Part shown: positions 59,691-64,000 of the stretch, one piece after another
Layout: every line of letters begins with the position of its first letter
Position numbering within the stretch: the stretch's first letter is position 1
Assembly (NCBI GenBank): GCA_017607445.1
Contig: JAEVHH010000001.1
Location: 5,704,001 to 5,768,000, forward strand
DNA: 64,000 nucleotides
Origin: Histoplasma ohiense
Taxonomy: Eukaryota; Ascomycota; Eurotiomycetes; Onygenales; Ajellomycetaceae
Direction: 5' to 3'
Position numbers and translations under genes: made by a program
The notes under the pieces: model-generated
Seen by the model: the letters and a program-made list of their open reading frames with translations, nothing else
Databases searched by the model: none
What the model was told of the DNA's origin: nothing

Positions 59691-59768
59691 ACATCTAGGG
59701 AGCGGAAGAGAAGTTAATCAATAAGTTTTTGTATTCATTTACACATTCTGCTTCCCAAATTTCACCGA

Positions 59769-59885
59769 TTAAGTGCCTAAGAAAATAAATAAGAAACCGA
59801 CCACCATAAATCCCGCCCCGCCAACAGCATATTTTCGGTTGGCGATGCTGCGGCGGAATACCTTGGGAGCTTCTGACAGGCTTGG
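59769..59885 (-). CDS. Possible 38-residue single-pass membrane microprotein
   Basis: Starting at an ATG at 59885, a minus-strand frame reads MPSLSEAPKVFRRSIANRKY followed by AVGGAGFMVVGFLFIFLGT and a stop. This is a short basic segment and one clean membrane-helix-like stretch ending the protein. Composition is far from random, and the position just upstream of fes1 on the opposite strand is reasonable. I cannot name a family. It could instead be the last exon of a longer gene (the frame stays open to 59984), or chance. Confidence 0.3.
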   Translation of the reverse strand, partial: PSLSEAPKVFRRSIANRKYAVGGAGFMVVGFLFIFLGT

Positions 59886-60163
59886 CATCAGAATTACTTT
59901 TCTTTGAGCTCCCTTTGGACAACTAGTAAATAACTTGCAGTGAACGGAGCGGAATTCGTAAAATATATGATTCCAACTAAACATCTCATCTCACACTCCA
60001 TTTTACAGCGTAGGGCGGAAGACACAATAACAATAACAATAAATCAAAAAGGGCGGGGTGAGGGCAGAAGCGCCAAACTCCATTCTTCCCCCCGCTCCCT
60101 ATTCCGCCTTCCTCTCCGCTCAACTCCCCCACAAAACCAAATCTACCCATACTCACATACACA

Positions 60164-60967
60164 ATGGACTCCTCAATGAACAACCTCCTAAAATGGAGTA
60201 TCGAAAACTCCGCGCCAACGACAACGTCAACCGATGGCACGACGCCAGCTCCTGCCCCGCGCTCCCTCTCTCCCACAGCACTCCATCGCCTCCTCCTAAA
60301 CGCACCTTCGGACGCCGAACTCATGAAAAACGCCATGGCCGCCATCCGCTCCCCCACCACCACGCTAGATGACAAGCTCATCGCCTTTGATAACTTCGAG
60401 CAACTGGTCGAGAACCTCGATAACGCGAACAACCTCGGCGTGCTGGGCCTGTGGGAGCCGTTGGTGCAGGAGCTCGAGGCGGCGGAGGCGGGGCGGCGGA
60501 TGATGGGGGCGTGGTGCATCGGGACCGCTGTGCAGAATAATGCTGGGGCGCAGGAGATGGTATGTTTGCTTCTTCTTTCTTTCTTTTCTTTTCTTTTTTT
60601 TTTCTTTCCTTTTTTTTTGCTTGCTCATACTTTCTTCATCAACGCTGTTCCTTCCTCTTCTTCTTTTTTATCTTTTGTATACATATATATAGACTGACGA
60701 ATCGACCTCCGCATACAGCTCCTCTCCAAATCCCCCACTGCCCTTTCAACCCTTTTCGCCCTCTCGCAGAACGATCCGGACACTTCCGTGCGACGTAAAG
60801 CCATCTACGCCCTCTCATCCGCCATCCGCAATCACCAGCCCGCCATGGATGTATTACTAGGGCATATACCTAATGATGCAAGGGAAGAGATGGGAGAGCA
60901 CGTTGACGCGAGCGACATGGAGGGGGTGGATAAGTTGGTTAGCTGGTTGAGACGTGCTTTGACCTAA
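60164..60967 (+). CDS. fes1: Hsp70 nucleotide-exchange factor Fes1
   Basis: Two exons (60164-60559 and 60719-60967) give 214 residues. Fes1, the fungal HspBP1 homologue, is an armadillo-repeat protein that releases ADP from cytosolic Hsp70 and helps clear misfolded proteins. The N-terminus MDSSMNNLLKWSIENSAP is the family's conserved start. A Pro/Ser/Thr linker follows, then LHRLLLNAPSDAELMKNAM and helical repeats: LDDKLIAFDNFEQLVENLDN, LGVLGLWEPLVQELEA, RRMMGAWCIGTAVQNNAGAQ, then SPTALSTLFALSQNDPDTSV and VRRKAIYALSSAIRNHQPAM. The intron falls between two repeats and has a long T/C-rich interior. It is complete. Confidence 0.95.
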
Positions 60968-61537
60968 CCCGGTGGAAAATACATTTCGGCATGAACTGTA
61001 CTCCCTCTTCTTTGTTTTGGGCTCTATGCTTTAATGGCTAGGATATATATATATATGATGGCGTTTTGCGAGGATAAAAATGGGCCTCGTTCGCATTTAT
61101 TTTACTCTCTGGCACGTCCGAAGCAAGGTGTTTGATTGTGTTATATGAAGACTTAATACGGTATTGCCAAATAGGCTCGCTTCATACATTGAATAATGTC
61201 CGATTTATTATGAGATAACTAAAGGATAACGATAACGAAATAGGATCGGTGCTCTCAGCCAGGTGAAAACAGATCTCAGTAGAGAGCCCCAAAAGGAAAA
61301 GAAGGGCGAAAAAGACAATAATGAATCGTAGACGCCGAGAACAAGCCAAACTTGCAAAAGTATAAAACAGGGGGCGCCAATTCAATCGGTTCCAAAATAA
61401 CGACAATTAGATACAACGGGCAGCAGAAAATAAAAAGAAAGGGTAGCTGGATTACGAGAAAGAATTTAATCGCGATCAATATATTTTTGTGCCATCTAAA
61501 TCGGATCTGCAGCCTTCTGATGACCATGAAAACCGGC
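60968..61537. other. Convergent spacer fes1 / vps68
   Basis: AT-rich 3' ends of two converging genes, with a short TA run at about 61044-61056. No gene supported. Confidence 0.55.
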
Positions 61538-62358
61538 CTACAACGTCAGGTTGTACGTATAATCTTCTTCCATGTTCTGTGATACCCATAGAACAGCAGA
61601 GCTAAAGCCGGGATTAATACCACGCATCAGCATATACCCATGTTCCAGTAGGGGAAGGGGGAAGCCCACCTCATCATGATCATGGCATTGCAAAGCACAT
61701 TAGCAATCCCAAAATATACCGTTTGCAGCGGATAATCCTTCAGAACGTATTTAAGAACCAGGACAGTCTAGCAAAAATAGCGCATGTTAGCCATATCTCT
61801 CAAATTTTCCATCCAGGCCCCAACCCACTCAATGTCTCTATATTTGTCAATTTGCAAAGGGGAAATAAACAAGTAAAAAAATATAACATACTACACTCCC
61901 CGCCAACCCCCCCGCCAACAACGCAAAGCCTAAGAATAACACAAAGCGCGCTTTCCAGGCAACTCCGCTCCCGGGAAAACTGTACGTATCTGCGCTCAGC
62001 CGCGACTTCTCAATGGAGTTGATCACCAGCATCCCCAGCGCGGAGCAGATGCCTGGGATCCAGTCGACGAACTTTACGTGGACGAAGCCGCCGTTTCTGG
62101 AGCTGCGGGAGAAAGCGGCGGCATCGATGAGGAAGAAGAAGCCGATAGAGAACTGGTTTGGACGGGCAAGAGACGAGTCCCTTCGTTAGCTGGCGGACGA
62201 AACAGTAAAGATGAGAGGTATGAGGGGGTCTGAAGGGCTGGTTGAGGAAAGATACGTACCAGAGAGCCGGAAGCGTAGATTCCAGCCGTGCGCGCGTTGG
62301 AACTACTTAGCCATCGCGGTTTGGTAAAGCGGAAAAGGCGGCTATCCGAGTCGTCCAT
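61538..62358 (-). CDS. vps68: Vps68 (TMEM50/UPF0220 family) membrane protein
   Basis: Four exons on the minus strand: 62358-62260, 62152-61892, 61767-61670 and 61601-61538, giving 173 residues. Vps68 is a small four-span membrane protein of endosome and vacuole sorting, working with Vps55 in yeast. Visible parts are LFRFTKPRWLSSSNARTAGI, first span IYASGSLFSIGFFFLIDAAA, HVKFVDWIPGICSALGMLVI (second span), NSIEKSRLSADTYSFPGSGV, WKARFVLFLGFALLAGGLAG (third), then TVLVLKYVLKDYPLQTVYFG and a last span near SSAVLWVSQNM. The C-terminus is EEDYTYNLTL. The upstream 600 bp carries TCATGTGAT 262 bp from the ATG. Confidence 0.93.
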
Positions 62359-62955
62359 TGCGGAAGGGAAAATATTACAGGATTTCTGATAGTTGACGTA
62401 GTCAAGATACAGCGATGGGTAGGTCAATATTTTCAGTTTGTTAAAGAGTGTAAAGGGAAAGATTGGCCACAGTATATAGATCCGCCCTGGTATCTAATTT
62501 GAATTTTGGTTCAAGCAGGAAGCCGCTGTTACAACACTGTAGTCTGTAGATGTTTTGTGTTGGATATCTCATTCACTTTGCCCCCAACCGCCGAGCAGCG
62601 ACGTCAGAAGGAGCTTTAGTCATGTGATTTGGCGTTTGCAGCGCCAAGATCTGATTCTATATTTATCTAAGATTGCCCAGAGAGCGGCATGAAGATATGC
62701 ACAATTTCGTACGCAATAAATCTAAAATGAAATTTCACATCGATCCCTAGGTTACAACTTACAGAGGCTGGGAGTCCTAAATGGTTTTCCAAGTTCCGAG
62801 CATCAAGCCCCTAAATACGTTCCAAACCATCCAAAGGGGATCCTATTCTTACATTGCAAAGAGCGTACAAGCAGCGTGCCACACCTCTTCGTAATCTAGT
62901 CATTGAAAAGAAGACATGGCTCTTCAAAACGCGGTGTCTCTTTCCGCCATGCATA
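62359..62955. promoter_or_regulatory. Spacer with vps68 promoter
   Basis: This lies between the vps68 start and the stop of the Sld7-like gene, both on the minus strand. It holds TCATGTGAT at 62620-62628, the reverse complement of ATCACATGA, matching motifs upstream of other genes in this window. No gene supported. Confidence 0.5.
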
Positions 62956-63999
62956 CTATGTCTCACAAAACAACCTCAACAACCCATCCACAAGATCCGT
63001 AGCTTTGTCTCTCTCTAAAATCGGCACACTCGCTGCCGTCACTTCATGAGACGCCTTGATTAGTCCATCTTCTCCCACAACCACTGAATTCCCAGCAGCG
63101 GTTGACCCGTTAGGAACGTCCTTCAAATACCGCCTTAGGGCGAACGACGCCGCGCGATACGTAGCATGATACATAGCTTTGAATTCATCGTCATCATCTA
63201 TTTCGGGGGAAGCAGCGGCAGGTATAAAGATAGCTGTTGATGGTCTCGAGTGCGACTGAGATTCCTTCGGAATAATCGCCGGCTTCATCGGGGGAACAAC
63301 TAGGGAATCAGCATCCGCCGTCTCTGTTTGCGAGGATCGTTTCGATTGACCAGTGGCGGGAACTGGATTGCTCGTCCGCGAATTTCGATAGAACCCATAT
63401 AGACGCATGCATGTTAGAATAGTTCGTGTTAATAGTGCCTTGTTTGTGGCTATGATTTCAATGGGAGACGCGGAGGTTAGCTGTGGTTGGGATTTCTGCG
63501 TATCTTGCTGTTGCTGTTGCTGTGGTGGAAGAGTCGCAGGCGTGCTTGTTCGACTCGAGACATTCGCCGTTTGTGGTAGTGCACCGATGTTCGAAGTGGA
63601 ATTGCGTGGTGTAGCAGGTGAAGGTTGCTTGGGTACCTTCATAATCCTGCTGATGGACAGCGTTCGAGGTTTATGTGCAATGACCTTGCTAGATATGGTA
63701 TTATCATTAAAAGAAGACATATCCGAAGACTCCTTCTTAATCTTCATATTTGCAGAATTCGGCAGTTGATGGGCTGCTGCCGCCGCCACTGACGACAACC
63801 TGCGTGACATGAGCTGCGCAACCGCCTCGCCGCCTTTCCGTCGAATCTTTTTATGGTGTTCAGTCGCCGCGTCGAAAATGCTGGCCATCCGCTTCCGTTT
63901 GGGACATGGAGATCGATGTTCGGGGAAGAATTCAGCAAATTGCTCGTTACAGTGATCGTTATTATTGTCATTGTCATTACCGTCGTCATTATAGGCGAA
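62956..63999 (-). CDS. sld7: Sld7-like DNA replication initiation protein, C-terminal part
   Basis: One open minus-strand frame runs from the window edge to a stop at 62956-62958, about 347 codons; the 5' end is missing. Sld7 binds Sld3/Treslin and helps load Cdc45 at replication origins. The visible protein has an Asp/Asn-rich stretch at the window edge, a basic PKRKRMASIFDAATEHHKK and IRRKGGEAVAQLMSRR element, a long Ser/Pro/Gln disordered region with a short poly-Gln (seven CAG/CAA codons), and a C-terminal helical domain. The last has IIATNKALLTRTILTCMRLY, EFKAMYHATYRAASFALRRY and LVDGLLRLFCET at the end. This layout fits the Sld7 C-terminal domain of filamentous fungi. The ATG at 63888 is internal, since the frame stays open upstream. 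Confidence 0.7.
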   Translation of the reverse strand, partial: FAYNDDGNDNDNNNDHCNEQFAEFFPEHRSPCPKRKRMASIFDAATEHHKKIRRKGGEAVAQLMSRRLSSVAAAAAHQLPNSANMKIKKESSDMSSFNDNTISSKVIAHKPRTLSISRIMKVPKQPSPATPRNSTSNIGALPQTANVSSRTSTPATLPPQQQQQQDTQKSQPQLTSASPIEIIATNKALLTRTILTCMRLYGFYRNSRTSNPVPATGQSKRSSQTETADADSLVVPPMKPAIIPKESQSHSRPSTAIFIPAAASPEIDDDDEFKAMYHATYRAASFALRRYLKDVPNGSTAAGNSVVVGEDGLIKASHEVTAASVPILERDKATDLVDGLLRLFCET

Positions 64000-64000
64000 A

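Noticed and set aside
1..64000. CRISPR arrays, prophage, rRNA genes and biosynthetic gene cluster
   Set aside because: No spaced direct repeats, no viral structural genes, no rRNA-like blocks, and no polyketide or peptide synthase signatures were seen.

Overview
The window is nuclear DNA of a filamentous ascomycete. Genes carry short introns (about 50-215 nt) with GT-AG borders and CTAAC/CTGAC/CTAAT-like branch points, coding sequence is richer in GC than the AT-rich spacers, and there are no operons or Shine-Dalgarno sites. The six-exon actin gene with a 7-nt first exon, the separate HPPK-DHPS folate enzyme and the general protein style fit Eurotiomycetes; I infer Onygenales (Histoplasma/Blastomyces/Coccidioides-like), with moderate confidence from recalled protein similarity only.

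Layout. 0-6.8 kb is dense: the 3' part of an AhpD-like gene, tim21 (mitochondrial import), glo3 (ArfGAP) and fol1 (HPPK-DHPS). 6.8-19.6 kb is sparse: a lipid-modified-looking class-V aminotransferase (8.8-10.4 kb) and a nitronate monooxygenase (16.8-18.2 kb), separated by a 6.4-kb spacer with no gene I can support. 19.6-29.1 kb mixes a small secreted Cys-rich protein, an RBM25-type splicing factor, a Cys-rich GPI-anchor-like surface protein and what looks like a broken gene. 30.5-46 kb is dense again: glucose-6-phosphate isomerase, an uncharacterised membrane protein, mitoribosomal bS21m, a Cdc25/rhodanese-like phosphatase, the complex I assembly methyltransferase NDUFAF7/MidA, an RRM-like protein and a 783-residue disordered protein. 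46-51.3 kb is eIF4G. 51-56 kb is spacer with one weak gene candidate. 56-64 kb holds actin, FES1, VPS68 and the 5'-truncated gene of an Sld7-type replication protein.

The genes do not form a pathway cluster; most are conserved housekeeping genes (mitochondrial import, translation and complex I assembly; vesicle traffic; splicing; translation initiation; cytoskeleton). For 20 multi-exon genes I worked out exon borders by hand. Nearly all exon sums are multiples of three and actin comes out at the expected 375 residues, which supports the models. I found no CRISPR, prophage, intact transposon, rRNA or tRNA gene. No clearly novel system is present. The best leads are regulatory (a shared ATCACRTGAT-like promoter motif, a fused E-box/CRE site, a dispersed TACTCCGTA motif), a GC-AG intron in glo3, two lineage-type secreted proteins, and candidate decayed or unrecognised genes at 28.1-29.1 and 52.8-53.4 kb.
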